DNA from: Streptomyces spirodelae
Lineage (GTDB): Bacteria > Actinomycetota > Actinomycetes > Streptomycetales > Streptomycetaceae
Direction of reading: 5' to 3'
Assembly: GCF_017676385.1 (NCBI RefSeq)
Contig: NZ_JAFFZN010000002.1
Span: 310,001-374,000 of the forward strand
Length of the DNA stretch: 64,000 nucleotides
In this document: positions 15,497 to 24,025 of the stretch, piece after piece
Layout: every line of letters begins with the position of its first letter
Numbering within the stretch: the stretch's first letter is position 1
Program-made: the position numbers and the translations under genes
The notes under the pieces: model-generated
What the model saw: only the letters and a program-made list of their open reading frames with translations
Told to the model about the DNA's origin: nothing
Database searches by the model: none

Positions 15497-15568
15497 ATGG
15501 CCGAAACGGAGAAGATGTCGGTGGCCCAGCTCCGCGACCTGCGCCTGGGCAAGCTGCACGCCTCACCG
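15497..15568 (+). pseudogene. 3'-truncated start of ESX-associated effector gene
   Basis: ATG 15497 follows GGGGGAGACGAGGAC and sits 25 bases after the previous remnant. It reads MAETEKMSVAQLRDLRLGKL, the type of N-terminus found on large Streptomyces ESX/DUF6571-like partners. Beyond about 24 codons it loses all similarity and runs antisense through the heme-oxygenase 3' end. The module was probably cut off by a deletion or rearrangement; the end coordinate is approximate. Confidence 0.45.
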
Positions 15569-15598
15569 AGGGCCGCCCTCTCCGGGGAAGAGCGGGCC

Positions 15599-16297
15599 TC
15601 AGGCGGTCAGGCGGAAATGGGCGCCCAGTTCTTGGAAGACGGCTGTGTTCAAAGCGAAAGCGTGCTTGCACTCTTCCACGATGCGGCGCTTTTCCAGCTC
15701 GTCGCAGGGGAGCGCGTCCAGCAGGGCGCGGTACTCGCGTTTGAAGGCGGCGGGATTGTCGATGGCGTCGAAGACGTAGAACCGGACGCCGTCTCCCTTG
15801 CGGGTGAAGCCCCAGGTCTTCTCGGCGGTGCCGCGGATGACCTGGCCGCCGGAGAGGTCGCCGAGGTAGCGGGTGTAGTGGTGGGCGACATAGCCGCCGG
15901 GCCAGGTGCGGGCGACCTCGGCGATCCGGTCCGCGTATGCGGCCGTGGCGGGCAGGGGCGCGACGCCTGCGCGCCAGTCGGCCGAGCCGCCGTGCAGGTG
16001 TGCGAGGTCTTGCTCCAGCGCGGGCAGCCGGAAGAGCTCGCCGCGGACGAAGGGGCCGGCCACCGGGTCGGGTGCCAGGTCGTCGGCGGCCCCTTCGAGC
16101 GCGCTGTAGATGAACCAGAGCTGCTCGGTGTAGCGGGTGTATGCCTCCACCCCGAGCCTGCCGCCGAGCATCTCGCTCATGAAGGAGGAGTTCTCGGCCT
16201 CGGTGTGCTGCTGGTGCGACGCGGTGCGGATCAGTATGGAGAAGGCCGTGGTGTGGTCCGTCGAGGTGTCCTGCGAGGGGGATGCGGCAGACGGCAA
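15599..16297 (-). CDS. hmuO: Biliverdin-producing heme oxygenase
   Basis: A 232-residue heme oxygenase that cleaves heme to biliverdin, CO and Fe2+ for iron acquisition; cytosolic. The axial heme His is in LIRTASHQQHTEAENSSFM (about residue 31). The distal-helix signature GDLSGGQVIRG and preceding YVAHHYTRYLGDLSGG are near residues 140-155, and the C-terminal FKREYRALLDALP matches HmuO proteins. There is no ATG in a suitable place. The TTG at 16295-16297, with GGGAG 7 bases upstream, gives the full-length fold. A promoter with a DtxR-type iron box lies about 50-80 bases upstream, so expression should rise under iron limitation. Confidence 0.92.
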   Translation of the reverse strand: MPSAASPSQDTSTDHTTAFSILIRTASHQQHTEAENSSFMSEMLGGRLGVEAYTRYTEQLWFIYSALEGAADDLAPDPVAGPFVRGELFRLPALEQDLAHLHGGSADWRAGVAPLPATAAYADRIAEVARTWPGGYVAHHYTRYLGDLSGGQVIRGTAEKTWGFTRKGDGVRFYVFDAIDNPAAFKREYRALLDALPCDELEKRRIVEECKHAFALNTAVFQELGAHFRLTA

Positions 16298-16349
16298 GAC
16301 TGGCTCCCAGGGTGGACGACAGGGGCGTGCGGGGCTCCGACACGGTGCG

Positions 16350-16378
16350 ATCCTGCTACTTAGGCTTACCTAAGTCAA
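16350..16378 (-). promoter_or_regulatory. Iron-regulated promoter of heme oxygenase (iron box)
   Basis: On the minus strand: TTGACT (-35, complement of 16373-16378), 17 bases, CAGGAT (-10, complement of 16350-16355). The spacer is filled by ACTTAGGTAAGCCTAAGT (16358-16375), whose 7-base arms are perfect and match the TTAGG/CCTAA halves of DtxR/IdeR/DmdR boxes. Repression by the iron-bound regulator is strongly implied. Confidence 0.82.
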
Positions 16379-16385
16379 GCATTTG

Positions 16386-16400
16386 CCGACACCCTGTCGG
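16386..16400 (-). terminator. Small hairpin after methionine aminopeptidase gene
   Basis: CCGACA-CCC-TGTCGG, a 6-bp perfect stem just upstream of the heme-oxygenase promoter and 43 bases past the map stop. It is a weak terminator candidate separating the two leftward genes. Confidence 0.4.
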
Positions 16401-16442
16401 AAAACCCGTACCCCGCTGAGCCGCTGGGGAAGCGCCGAGCCG

Positions 16443-17300
16443 CTAGGGAAGCGTCAGGATCTCGGCGCCGCTGTCCGTCACCACCAGCGTGTGCTCGAAC
16501 TGCGCGGTGCGCTTGCGGTCCTTGGTGACGACCGTCCAGCCGTCCTCCCACATGTCCCACTCGTAGGTGCCCAGCGTCAGCATCGGCTCGATGGTGAAGG
16601 TCATCCCCGGCTTCATCACGGTGGTGGCACGCGGGTCGTCGTAGTGCGGAACGATCAGCCCGGAGTGGAACGAGGTGTTGATGCCGTGCCCGGTGAAGTC
16701 GCGCACCACGCCGTAGCCGAATCGTTTCGCGTACGACTCGATCACGCGGCCGACGATGTTGAGCTGCCGGCCCGGCTTGACGGCCTTGATCGCGCGGTTC
16801 AGCGCCTCGCGCGTCCGCTCCACCAGCAGCCGTGACTCCTCGTCCACGTCCCCGCACAGATAGGTGGCGTTGTTGTCGCCGTGCACGCCGTCGATGTACG
16901 CCGTCACGTCCAGGTTCACGATGTCGCCGTCGCGCAGCACCGTGGAGTCGGGGATGCCGTGGCAGATCACCTCGTTGACGGAGGTGCACAGCGACTTGGG
17001 GAACTCGCGGTAGCCCAGCGTGGAGGGGTAGGCACCGTGGTCGATCATGTACTGGTGCGCCACCTCGTCCAGCTTGTCGGTGGTGACGCCGGGGGCGATG
17101 TGCCCTGCGGCCTCTTCCATGGCGCGCGCGGCGATCCGCCCGGCGACGCGCATCTTCTCGATCGTTTCGGCGTCCTGCACCTCGGGCCCCTCGTACGGGG
17201 TGGGCGCGGGCTTGCCGACGTACTCGGGGCGCGGGATCGAGGCGGGCACGGCGCGCGGCGGGGAGATCGTGCCGGGGACGAGGAGTGACTGGCCAGACAT
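16443..17300 (-). CDS. map: Type I methionine aminopeptidase
   Basis: A 285-residue enzyme that removes N-terminal Met from nascent proteins. All five metal ligands are recognisable: the two Asp in [20 protein letters not shown], His in [11 protein letters not shown], Glu in [12 protein letters not shown] and Glu in [13 protein letters not shown]; the substrate His is in EVICHGIP. The N-terminal extension of about 40 residues ([19 protein letters not shown]) is the linker type seen in actinobacterial MetAPs with a P-x-x-P motif and no zinc finger. The ATG at 17298-17300 is chosen over long upstream readings, which are out of conservation. It is one of probably several map genes in this genome. 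Confidence 0.94.
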   Translation of the reverse strand: MSGQSLLVPGTISPPRAVPASIPRPEYVGKPAPTPYEGPEVQDAETIEKMRVAGRIAARAMEEAAGHIAPGVTTDKLDEVAHQYMIDHGAYPSTLGYREFPKSLCTSVNEVICHGIPDSTVLRDGDIVNLDVTAYIDGVHGDNNATYLCGDVDEESRLLVERTREALNRAIKAVKPGRQLNIVGRVIESYAKRFGYGVVRDFTGHGINTSFHSGLIVPHYDDPRATTVMKPGMTFTIEPMLTLGTYEWDMWEDGWTVVTKDRKRTAQFEHTLVVTDSGAEILTLP

Positions 17301-17444
17301 GTCTGCGAGTCTAATCCGGGCCCCGGGCTCCCCTCCGGCCGCGGGGACCCTTCGCGGTGACGCTCCGCCGGGCACTCTCGCGAGGGCACTTCGCGGGCCC
17401 TCCGCGGGGCTGCGTCCGGTGGACCGGTGCGGGACGATGTCCGT

Positions 17445-17690
17445 ATGGCTCTGTTCAAGCGCAAGACGGTCGGCAAACCCGGAGAGTGGTTCTTCAACGT
17501 CGAGACGGGCACCGTGGAGGAGGGCCCCCAGTCGGCGGGCAAGAACCGGATGGGCCCCTACGCCAGCCGCGAGGAGGCGGCCCGGGCGCTGGAGACGGCG
17601 CGGGAGCGCACCTCCGAGTGGGAGAACGATCCGCGCTGGCATGAGCGCGGCGACCCCGGGGGCGGTACCACCGCCGCGAGCGGCGACTGA
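17445..17690 (+). CDS. Small conserved hypothetical protein beside map
   Basis: An 81-residue cytoplasmic protein: [20 protein letters not shown], then [43 protein letters not shown]. The pattern GxxGEWF/Y...V-EGP...GPYxSREEAxxALExxxERxxxWxxDPRW looks like a widespread actinobacterial small-protein family. Its function is unknown to me. It is divergent from map across 144 bases; that pairing may be a reason relatives carry map-related names. The ATG at 17445 is preferred to a GTG six codons upstream because conservation begins there. Confidence 0.7.
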   Translation: MALFKRKTVGKPGEWFFNVETGTVEEGPQSAGKNRMGPYASREEAARALETARERTSEWENDPRWHERGDPGGGTTAASGD

Positions 17691-17705
17691 CCCGCCTGCG
17701 GCGGG
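17691..17705. terminator. Hairpin between convergent genes
   Basis: CCCGCC-TGC-GGCGGG, a perfect 6-bp stem with a 3-base loop, immediately after the small protein stop and before the MFS stop. It is a plausible terminator for the rightward gene. Confidence 0.45.
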
Positions 17706-17723
17706 CCGGGCGCGGGGGGCCGG

Positions 17724-18971
17724 CTACCCCTCCCTGGCCTCCCGCACCGCACGCGCGTGCTCGCTGGTGCGCGCGTCGTACGCCAGCAGCTTCGGCAGGG
17801 CCGCCGCCAGCAGCGCCACGCACGCCACACACGCCAGGCCGCCCGACCACACGGAGGTACGGACGGAGGTGAGCGAGGCCACCGATCCCGAGCGGACCTG
17901 TCCCAGCTGCGGCCCGGCCGAGAAGGACAGCAGCTCGATCCCGGCCAGCCTGCCGCGCAGCTCGTCCGGGATGGTCTGGTTCCACATCGTGGATCGGAAG
18001 ATCCCGCTGATCATGTCGAAGGCTCCGGACAGCACGAGGAAGAACAGCACCAGCCACACGTTCCCCACCACCCCGGCCACCGTCATCGCGGCGCCCCAGC
18101 CCGCGGCGGCCAGCAGCACCGCCAGTCCGTGCCGGTGCACCCCCGAGGTCCAGCCGCTGGTGGCGCTCACCAGCATCGAGCCGAACGGCAGCGCCGCATA
18201 CATCAGCCCCAGCGACCACTGGGCCTCCAACTGGTCGGCCAGGAAGGGGAAGAGGGCGAGCGGGAACGCGAACAGCATCGCCACGACATCCACCGCGTAG
18301 GTGCCCAGCAGGTCCTTGCGGCCGATCGCGTACCGCGCACCCTCCCAGATGCCGCGCAGTGAGGGTTTCGCCGCGTCGTGCGCGGGCGGCGAGGGCGCGA
18401 GCCGCACCGCCAGCAGCAGCGAGAGCACATAGGTGGCCAGGTCGAGCGCGTAGGCGGTCTCCAGCCCCGCGTAGGCGATCAGGAAGCCCGCGAGCGCTGG
18501 TCCGGCCACGCCGCCCACCTGCCAGCGCAGCGAGTTGAGCGCCGCAGCGGCACTCAGGTGCCGGTGCTCGACGATCCTCGGCAGCACCGCGGCCAGCGCG
18601 GGCTGCTGGATACCGCTCAGGGCGCTGCTGAGTGCCGCGGCGAGGTAGAGCGGCCACACCATCGGGTGCGGCAGCAGCGTGTTGAGCAGCAGACCCAGCG
18701 CCACCACGCTCAGCGCGGCCTCGCTGCCCAGGATCAGGGTGCGCCGGTCGAAGGCGTCGGCGAGCGCCCCGCCGTAGAGCCCGAAGACGATCATCGGCAC
18801 CAGCTCCACGGCCCCCAGCGCGCCCACGGCGGCCGCCGAGCCGGTCAGTTCCTTGACCTGGAGGGGCAGCGCCACGAAGGTGAGGAAGCTGCCGAAGGTG
18901 GTGATCAGTCCCGCGGTCCACAGAGTGCGGAAGTCGCGTGATTCCCGCCAGGGGGAGAGGTCCGGAAGCAC
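17724..18971 (-). CDS. MFS transporter (EntS/MFS_3-like exporter)
   Basis: A 415-residue inner-membrane transporter of the major facilitator superfamily with about 12 helices. The start LSPWRESRDFRTLWTAGLITTFGSFLTFVALPLQV, the helix 2-3 loop GGALADAFDRRTLILGSE and the mid-protein SLRWQVGGVAGPALAGFLI are typical of the EntS-like MFS_3 group, which includes siderophore and drug exporters. TMWNQTIPDELRGRLAGIEL in the second half supports that group. The GTG at 18969-18971 follows AAGGA at a 9-base spacing; longer readings add no conserved sequence. The substrate is unknown. It is not clearly in an operon; the next leftward gene starts upstream on the same strand. Confidence 0.85.
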   Translation of the reverse strand: MLPDLSPWRESRDFRTLWTAGLITTFGSFLTFVALPLQVKELTGSAAAVGALGAVELVPMIVFGLYGGALADAFDRRTLILGSEAALSVVALGLLLNTLLPHPMVWPLYLAAALSSALSGIQQPALAAVLPRIVEHRHLSAAAALNSLRWQVGGVAGPALAGFLIAYAGLETAYALDLATYVLSLLLAVRLAPSPPAHDAAKPSLRGIWEGARYAIGRKDLLGTYAVDVVAMLFAFPLALFPFLADQLEAQWSLGLMYAALPFGSMLVSATSGWTSGVHRHGLAVLLAAAGWGAAMTVAGVVGNVWLVLFFLVLSGAFDMISGIFRSTMWNQTIPDELRGRLAGIELLSFSAGPQLGQVRSGSVASLTSVRTSVWSGGLACVACVALLAAALPKLLAYDARTSEHARAVREAREG

Positions 18972-19063
18972 GAGGGGGCATCCTTCCGCCGCCCCCGGAG
19001 GACGGCAACCGGATTTCGGTCCCCGGGCCCCGGCTCGGCCCTCCCCGAAGCCACCCGGGCCCC

Positions 19064-21097
19064 TCAGTCGCCCGCCGGCTGCTCGACCGTCAGCGGATCG
19101 AACGCGACCCGCACCCTGCGGCCCGCCCCGCCGCCCCACTCGATCACCACGGCCTGCTCCGCGCCCTCGGACACGGTGACCCTGGGCGCTGCGTCACGCG
19201 CGGTGTCACGTGCTGCGTCACGTGCTGCGTCACCCACTGCGGGCCGCGCTGCGTCACGCACTGCATCGCGCCCGCCGTCGCGCCCGCCCTCGCGCCCGGC
19301 GCCGCCCCCCAGCGCAGCTGCCGCCACGTACACCCCCGTACCGCTCACCTCTCCCTCCACCGCCGGGAGGCGCACCCACCGCGCGTACGCGGTCCCGTGC
19401 GGGGCCCGCAGCGGGTCGGTGGCCGCCAGGCCGTGCAGCGGTACCAGCTCCGCCGCCAGGTCCTCGCCGGCCGCCCAGCCGGTCAGCCGTACGCGGGTAC
19501 CGGCGGGTGCGCCCACCACCCGGTGCGCCCGCACCTCCCAGCGCCCGCACACCACCGTCACGCTCTCCACCCGCAGCGACGGCGGCGCCGGTACGGCAGC
19601 GGGGAAGACGGGCCGGTGCCAGGACGCCGCCCAGCCCCACTCCCCGTCCGGGGCCGAGGCTGCCCCCAGCGGGTGCACCCGCCGCCGTACGCTCCAGGCC
19701 GCCGGTGCGCCGGGCCGGCCCGTGAGCCGGAGCGCCAGGTGGTTGTCGGGCGGGTTGCCGCGGGCTGTGGGTCCCGTGGCTGTGGAGTACGCGAAGCGCG
19801 CGTACAGCGGGTCCTCTTCCTCGAAGACCTCGGCCTGCCAGGGCCGTAGGGTGTCGCTGCCGTGGTTGTGCAGCCGCACAAGACCGTCGCCGCCGGTGCT
19901 GTGGACCAGCAGCCCCGGCGCGGTCAGGGCCAGCGCCCGGTCGGGCCCCTCGCTCGGCGCGGCCTCCTCGGTCGCCGTCCACAGCGGGTCCTCGGACGGT
20001 ACGAGCAGCGCCACGAACCCCTTCGAAGCCCAGTACGGGGAAGCCGGTCCCGAGTACGTCTGCAGCGTCGCGTCGTGCGGGCCGTGCCAGCCGAGGGTCA
20101 GCAGACCGTCGGCGTCGACGGCGCCCCGCTCCAGGAAATAGCGCAGCGTGCCGCTCAGCAGCCGCCGGGAGACGCCGGGCGCCAGTGGCGTGTACCCGGT
20201 CACCGCGCCGAGCCCGACCGCCGCGCACGCGGCGAAGCGGTAGGTGAGCGAGCGGCCGAAGTGGAGCGGGGCTCCGTCACCGCCGAACGTCGGCGCGTAG
20301 CCCGCGAGGTGCTCGCGCAGCCGGGGCCCGTAGCGGGCCGACAGCGCCTCGTCGCCCGCGAGATGGGCGTGCAGCAGCGGATAGAGGTGCAGCGCCCAGC
20401 CGTTGTAGTGGTCGAAGGCGCGGCCGTCACCGTCGGCATACCATCCCTCGCCGCGCCACCAGCACTCCAGCAGCTCCAGCCCCCGCTCGATCGCCGCCCG
20501 CGTCTCGGCGTCACCGCGCCCGGCCGACTCCAGGAAGCCCGCGACACCGAGCGGGAAGAGATACCAGTTGTTCGGCGCCGGGGTGTGCCGCAGCGCGCCG
20601 CGCAGCCACTCCTCGGCCCTGGCCCGGGTGTCGTCGTCCAGCCGGTCCCACAGCCACGGCCGGGTGAGCCGCAGTGCCAGCGCCACGGACGCGGCCTCCA
20701 CCATCGGCTGCCCGGCCGTGGTGTAGTCGCCGATCAGCGGCCAGGACTCGGCGTCATCCCGCCCCGGGGTGCGGGTGCCGGCCGTCAGCCCGTCCGCGTA
20801 GCGCTCCAGCAGCCCCGCCGGATCGGCACCTGAGGCACCGGCCGTACGGAAGGCGGCGGCCAGGAAGGTGCGCGCGTACCCTTCGAGCCCGTCCGAGCGG
20901 GTGCCGGAGCGGGAGGCACGCCCGGGCAGGTCCAGCAGCGCGCCGTGCGGGGTGGCCCAGCGCCACGCGGCGCGCAGCAGCCCGTCGGCGGCGGCCTCCC
21001 AGTGGGCGCGGGTGTAGCCGGTCCGGGGGCTGCGTACGTGGTCGGGCTCCGGTATGCCGAGGACGCCGGGGCCGCCTGCGGCGCTGTGCTCTCTCAC
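19064..21097 (-). CDS. DUF2264 family protein (probable uronic-acid glycoside hydrolase)
   Basis: A 677-residue cytosolic protein of the DUF2264 family. The N-terminal (alpha/alpha) barrel part shows TPHGALLDLPGRASRSGTRSDGLEGYARTFL, WPLIGDYTTAGQPMVEAASVALAL, NNWYLFPLGVAGFLE, YADGDGRAFDHYNGWALHLYPLL and RSLTYRFAACAA. The C-terminal third is a beta-rich domain. As I recall, DUF2264 corresponds to CAZy family GH154 (beta-glucuronidase activity), so glycan breakdown is likely; this needs checking. The GTG start overlaps the dehydrogenase stop (GTGA), placing it last in the sugar ABC operon. Near the C-terminus an Arg/Asp/Ala-rich insert (RDAARDAARDTARDAA) comes from a DNA tandem repeat at about 19190-19310. 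Confidence 0.8.
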   Translation of the reverse strand: MREHSAAGGPGVLGIPEPDHVRSPRTGYTRAHWEAAADGLLRAAWRWATPHGALLDLPGRASRSGTRSDGLEGYARTFLAAAFRTAGASGADPAGLLERYADGLTAGTRTPGRDDAESWPLIGDYTTAGQPMVEAASVALALRLTRPWLWDRLDDDTRARAEEWLRGALRHTPAPNNWYLFPLGVAGFLESAGRGDAETRAAIERGLELLECWWRGEGWYADGDGRAFDHYNGWALHLYPLLHAHLAGDEALSARYGPRLREHLAGYAPTFGGDGAPLHFGRSLTYRFAACAAVGLGAVTGYTPLAPGVSRRLLSGTLRYFLERGAVDADGLLTLGWHGPHDATLQTYSGPASPYWASKGFVALLVPSEDPLWTATEEAAPSEGPDRALALTAPGLLVHSTGGDGLVRLHNHGSDTLRPWQAEVFEEEDPLYARFAYSTATGPTARGNPPDNHLALRLTGRPGAPAAWSVRRRVHPLGAASAPDGEWGWAASWHRPVFPAAVPAPPSLRVESVTVVCGRWEVRAHRVVGAPAGTRVRLTGWAAGEDLAAELVPLHGLAATDPLRAPHGTAYARWVRLPAVEGEVSGTGVYVAAAALGGGAGREGGRDGGRDAVRDAARPAVGDAARDAARDTARDAAPRVTVSEGAEQAVVIEWGGGAGRRVRVAFDPLTVEQPAGD
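19190..19310. repeat. In-frame degenerate tandem repeat in DUF2264 gene
   Basis: Repeats of a 12-base unit related to CGTGCTGCGTCA and of 9-12-base CGCCCGCCCTCG units encode an RDAA/RDGG-type insert. The units remain in frame, so length variation would not break the gene. It is low-complexity and probably a surface loop. Confidence 0.6.
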
Positions 21098-22104
21098 GCC
21101 AACAGCTCCTTCCGCTCGGGGTGTACGGCATGGGCGAAGCCCTCACCGGCCGCCCAGCGGCGCACCTCGTCGAGGGTCAGCTCCGCCAGCCGGTCCAGCT
21201 CGTTGCCCTGCGAGCCGGCCAGGTGCGGGGTGAGCAGCGCGTTCTCGCAGTCCCACAGCGGATGGCCGGCGGGCAGCACCTCGGGCTCCGTGACGTCCAG
21301 CACCGCGTGGACACGGCCGTCGAGCAGCTCCTTGGTGAGCGCCTCCTGGTCGACGACCGCGCCGCGCGCGGTGTTGATCAGCGTGCCGCCGTCCCGCAGC
21401 AGGGCGAGCAGCTCGCCGCTCACCAGCCCGCGCGTTTCGGGCAGCAGCGGGGTGTGCACGCTCACCACGTCCGACGACGCGAACAGCTCGGCCAACTCGA
21501 CCTTGGCCGCACCGAGCTCCGCCGCCCGGGCCGCGTCCACGTACGGGTCGTACAGCAGCACCCGCAGATCGTGCGCGGCCAGCAGCTCGATGACGCGGCG
21601 GCCGATCAGGGAAGCGCTCACAATGCCCACGGTGCGGCGGTAGTTGCCCAGCTGCGGATCGGGGAAGAGCCAGTCCGTACGGCTGCGCTGCCGCTGGTAG
21701 GCGCGGGCCACCGGCAGCACCCGCTTGTTCGCCAGCAGGACCATGGCCAGCGTGTACTCGGCGACAGGTGCCGCGTTGGCGGCCGCCGCCGTGGAGACCT
21801 CGATACCGCGTGCCCAGCAAGCGGGGGTGAGGTGCCCCCGCACGCTGCCCGCCGTGTGCGCGACGGCACGCAGCCGAGGGGCCCGTGCGAGCGCGGCCTC
21901 GTCCAGCGGCGGGCAGCCCCAGCCGGTGATGAGCAGCTCCACCTGGGGCAGGACTCTGCCGGCGGCCTGGCAGGTGAAGTCGGACAGTACCGGCTCGGTG
22001 AGCTCGACCACTTCGGCGAGGCGGCGCCGTACGGCGGGCTTCAGGACGGCGTCCGCAGCGCGGACGTCCATGGCGAGGGCGGCGAGAGGCTTGCTGCGGG
22101 GCAT
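21094..22104 (-). CDS. D-2-hydroxyacid dehydrogenase
   Basis: A 336-residue NAD-dependent 2-hydroxyacid dehydrogenase of the SerA/phosphoglycerate-dehydrogenase superfamily. The substrate Arg/Glu/His set is in LINTARGAVVDQEAL (Arg), LDVTEPEVLPAGHPLW (Glu) and LLTPHLAGSQGNE (His). The cofactor fold reads RRTVGIVSASLIGRRVIELL, where the usual GxGxxG appears as IVSASLIG, a slight departure. The ATG at 22102-22104 has AGGAG 5 bases upstream. It is 44 bases after the permease stop and overlaps the next gene by 4 bases, so it belongs to the sugar operon and probably processes a keto-acid released from the imported glycan. Confidence 0.88.
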   Translation of the reverse strand: MPRSKPLAALAMDVRAADAVLKPAVRRRLAEVVELTEPVLSDFTCQAAGRVLPQVELLITGWGCPPLDEAALARAPRLRAVAHTAGSVRGHLTPACWARGIEVSTAAAANAAPVAEYTLAMVLLANKRVLPVARAYQRQRSRTDWLFPDPQLGNYRRTVGIVSASLIGRRVIELLAAHDLRVLLYDPYVDAARAAELGAAKVELAELFASSDVVSVHTPLLPETRGLVSGELLALLRDGGTLINTARGAVVDQEALTKELLDGRVHAVLDVTEPEVLPAGHPLWDCENALLTPHLAGSQGNELDRLAELTLDEVRRWAAGEGFAHAVHPERKELLA

Positions 22105-22148
22105 TCGGCTCCTGGTGGTGTGGATGCGTGTGCGTGGTACGGACCGGC

Positions 22149-23015
22149 TCACTTCACGCTGCCCGCTGTCAGGCCCGACTTCCAGTAGCGCTGCAGCAGT
22201 ACGAAGGCGACGATCAGCGGGAGGACGGCGAGCAGCGAGCCGGTGATGACGACGGGGTAGTAGTCGGGCGTCACGACGGCGGAGCTGTTCCAGATGTACA
22301 GCCCCAGGCTGACTGGGAAGAGCGACTGGTCGGACAGCATCACCATGGGCAGGAAGAAGTTGTTCCAGATCGCGGTGAGCTGGAAGAGGAACACCGTCAC
22401 CACGCCGGGGCCCAGCATCCGCAGCGCCACCCGGAAGTAGGAAGCCAGCTCGCCCGCGCCGTCCACCCGGGCGGCCTCCAGCACCTCGTCGGGTACGTAG
22501 CCCTGGCTGAAGACCCGCCCCAGATACACCCCGAACGGGTTGAACAGCACGGGGATGAACACCGACCAGAAGGTGTTGACCACTCCCACCTCGGAGGCCA
22601 TCAGATACAGCGGGAGCGCCAGCACGGTGGGCGGCACCATGACGCCCGCGAGCACCAGCCCGAACAGCTTCTCCTTGCCGCGGAAGCGGTACTTGTCGAA
22701 GGCGTACCCGCACGCGACGCTCACCATGGAGCCCAGCGCCGCACCCAGCACGGCGTACAGCAGACTGTTGACGTACCAGCGCCCGTAGATGCCGTCCTGG
22801 GTGGCGAACAGCGTCGAGATGTTGTCGGCGAGGGAGAAGTCGCCGAGCGAGAGCAGATCGCTGCTGAAGAGCGCGTCCCGGTTCTTGGCGGCTGCCAGCA
22901 CAAGCCACAGCACCGGCAGCAGGGTGTAGAGGACGGACAGGCCCACGACGGCGTTGACGGCGGTCCGGCCCAGCAGCCGGGGCCGCGCCGCGCGCGGCGG
23001 AGCGAAGCCGCTCAT
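22149..23015 (-). CDS. Carbohydrate ABC transporter permease (MalG type)
   Basis: A 288-residue inner-membrane permease of a CUT1 sugar importer, with six predicted helices. The EAA loop, which contacts the ATPase, reads EAARVDGAGELASYFRVALRMLGPG (about residues 190-215). VMVPPTVLALPLYLM, WSVFIPVLFNPFGVYLGR and the C-terminal YYPVVITGSLLAVLPLIVAFVLLQRYWKSGLTAGSVK are typical of MalG-type subunits. The ATG at 23013-23015 overlaps the preceding permease stop by 4 bases. No ATPase gene is in the operon; actinobacterial CUT1 systems commonly share a distant MsiK-type ATPase. Confidence 0.93.
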   Translation of the reverse strand: MSGFAPPRAARPRLLGRTAVNAVVGLSVLYTLLPVLWLVLAAAKNRDALFSSDLLSLGDFSLADNISTLFATQDGIYGRWYVNSLLYAVLGAALGSMVSVACGYAFDKYRFRGKEKLFGLVLAGVMVPPTVLALPLYLMASEVGVVNTFWSVFIPVLFNPFGVYLGRVFSQGYVPDEVLEAARVDGAGELASYFRVALRMLGPGVVTVFLFQLTAIWNNFFLPMVMLSDQSLFPVSLGLYIWNSSAVVTPDYYPVVITGSLLAVLPLIVAFVLLQRYWKSGLTAGSVK

Positions 23016-24025
23016 CGGGAACCCTCCTGAGCGGCGTGTGCCGCGCCCGTGCGGTTGCTCCACCGGCTCAGCCCGTAGGACAGCGCGACGGTGACGGCGA
23101 GCAGCACCACCGAGGCGGCCGCGGCCAGGCCGTAGTTGTTGCGGGTGAAGGCGGCGTCGTAGATGTACATGTTCGGCGTGAAGCGGCTGCCGACGATCGG
23201 TGTGGCCTGGCTGAGCAGCATCGGCTCGGTGAACAGCTGCAGCGACCAGATCAGCGTGAACATCGCGACCATCACCCCGGAGGCACGCACCAGTGGCACC
23301 TTGATCTGCAGCGCCGTACGGACCGGACCCGCGCCGTCCACCAGCGCGGCCTCCGTCAGCTCCCGCGGCACTGCCTGCAAGGCGGCGTAGAAGATGACGA
23401 CGTTGTAGCCGAGATTGCTCCACATCGCGACGTTCACGATGGACGGCAGCACGGTGTCCACGCCGAGGAAGTCGACGGTGATGTCGGCCTCGGCCAGCGC
23501 CTCGACGACCGGGCTGAGCCCCGGCGTGTACAGATACAGCCAGATGACGGCGGCGATCAGGCCCGGCACCGCGTGCGGCAGGAACAGCCCCAGCTGCGCC
23601 GTACGCCGCAGCCGCACCGCGCCCGAGTCCAGGAGCAGCGCCAGCGCGAGGGCCAGCAGCACCATCAGCGGGATGTAGACGAGACAGTAGAGCGCCGTCG
23701 TCCCCAGCCCTGCCAGGAAGGTGGGGTCGGACAGTACGGCCCGGTAGCTGCGCAGCCCGGCGAAGACGGTGCGCTCGGGGCCGAAACCGAGCCCCGGCTG
23801 GTCGTCGCTGAAGAAGCTCAGCCACACCGCGCCGCCCACCGGAACCAGGAAGACGACGACCAGCAGGACGAAGAACGGGGTCATCAGCGCCGCACAGGCG
23901 CCCAGTCTGCGCCGCCGCGCGGTGTCCGGCGCCCCGCTCCGCGGGACGGCGGCCGGACGGGCGCCGGCCCCCGCCCGGCCGGGCGCGCCTGCCGCGCCGG
24001 TCTGCGTGGTGGTGGTCGTGGTCAT
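23012..24025 (-). CDS. Sugar ABC transporter permease (MalF type)
   Basis: A 337-residue permease partner, with a disordered Thr/Ala/Arg-rich N-terminus (about 40 residues) then six helices. The EAA motif is EAALVDGAGPVRTALQIKVPLVRASG. MTPFFVLLVVVFLVPVGGAVWLSF and FLPHAVPGLIAAVIWLYLY match MalF/UgpA-type subunits. It overlaps both neighbours by 4 bases (solute-binding protein upstream, MalG-type permease downstream), indicating one translationally coupled operon for uptake of an oligosaccharide. Confidence 0.93.
   Translation of the reverse strand: MTTTTTTQTGAAGAPGRAGAGARPAAVPRSGAPDTARRRRLGACAALMTPFFVLLVVVFLVPVGGAVWLSFFSDDQPGLGFGPERTVFAGLRSYRAVLSDPTFLAGLGTTALYCLVYIPLMVLLALALALLLDSGAVRLRRTAQLGLFLPHAVPGLIAAVIWLYLYTPGLSPVVEALAEADITVDFLGVDTVLPSIVNVAMWSNLGYNVVIFYAALQAVPRELTEAALVDGAGPVRTALQIKVPLVRASGVMVAMFTLIWSLQLFTEPMLLSQATPIVGSRFTPNMYIYDAAFTRNNYGLAAAASVVLLAVTVALSYGLSRWSNRTGAAHAAQEGSR

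Noticed and set aside
15152..16363. Plus-strand 403-codon open frame across the heme-oxygenase gene
   Set aside because: Only its part around 15497-15568 resembles a real protein start. The rest is the antisense of heme oxygenase, so it is reported as a truncated remnant, not as a gene.
21618..21650. Departure from GxGxxG in the hydroxyacid dehydrogenase read as a pseudogene sign
   Set aside because: The frame is intact and all catalytic Arg/Glu/His residues are present; the variation alone does not show loss of function.
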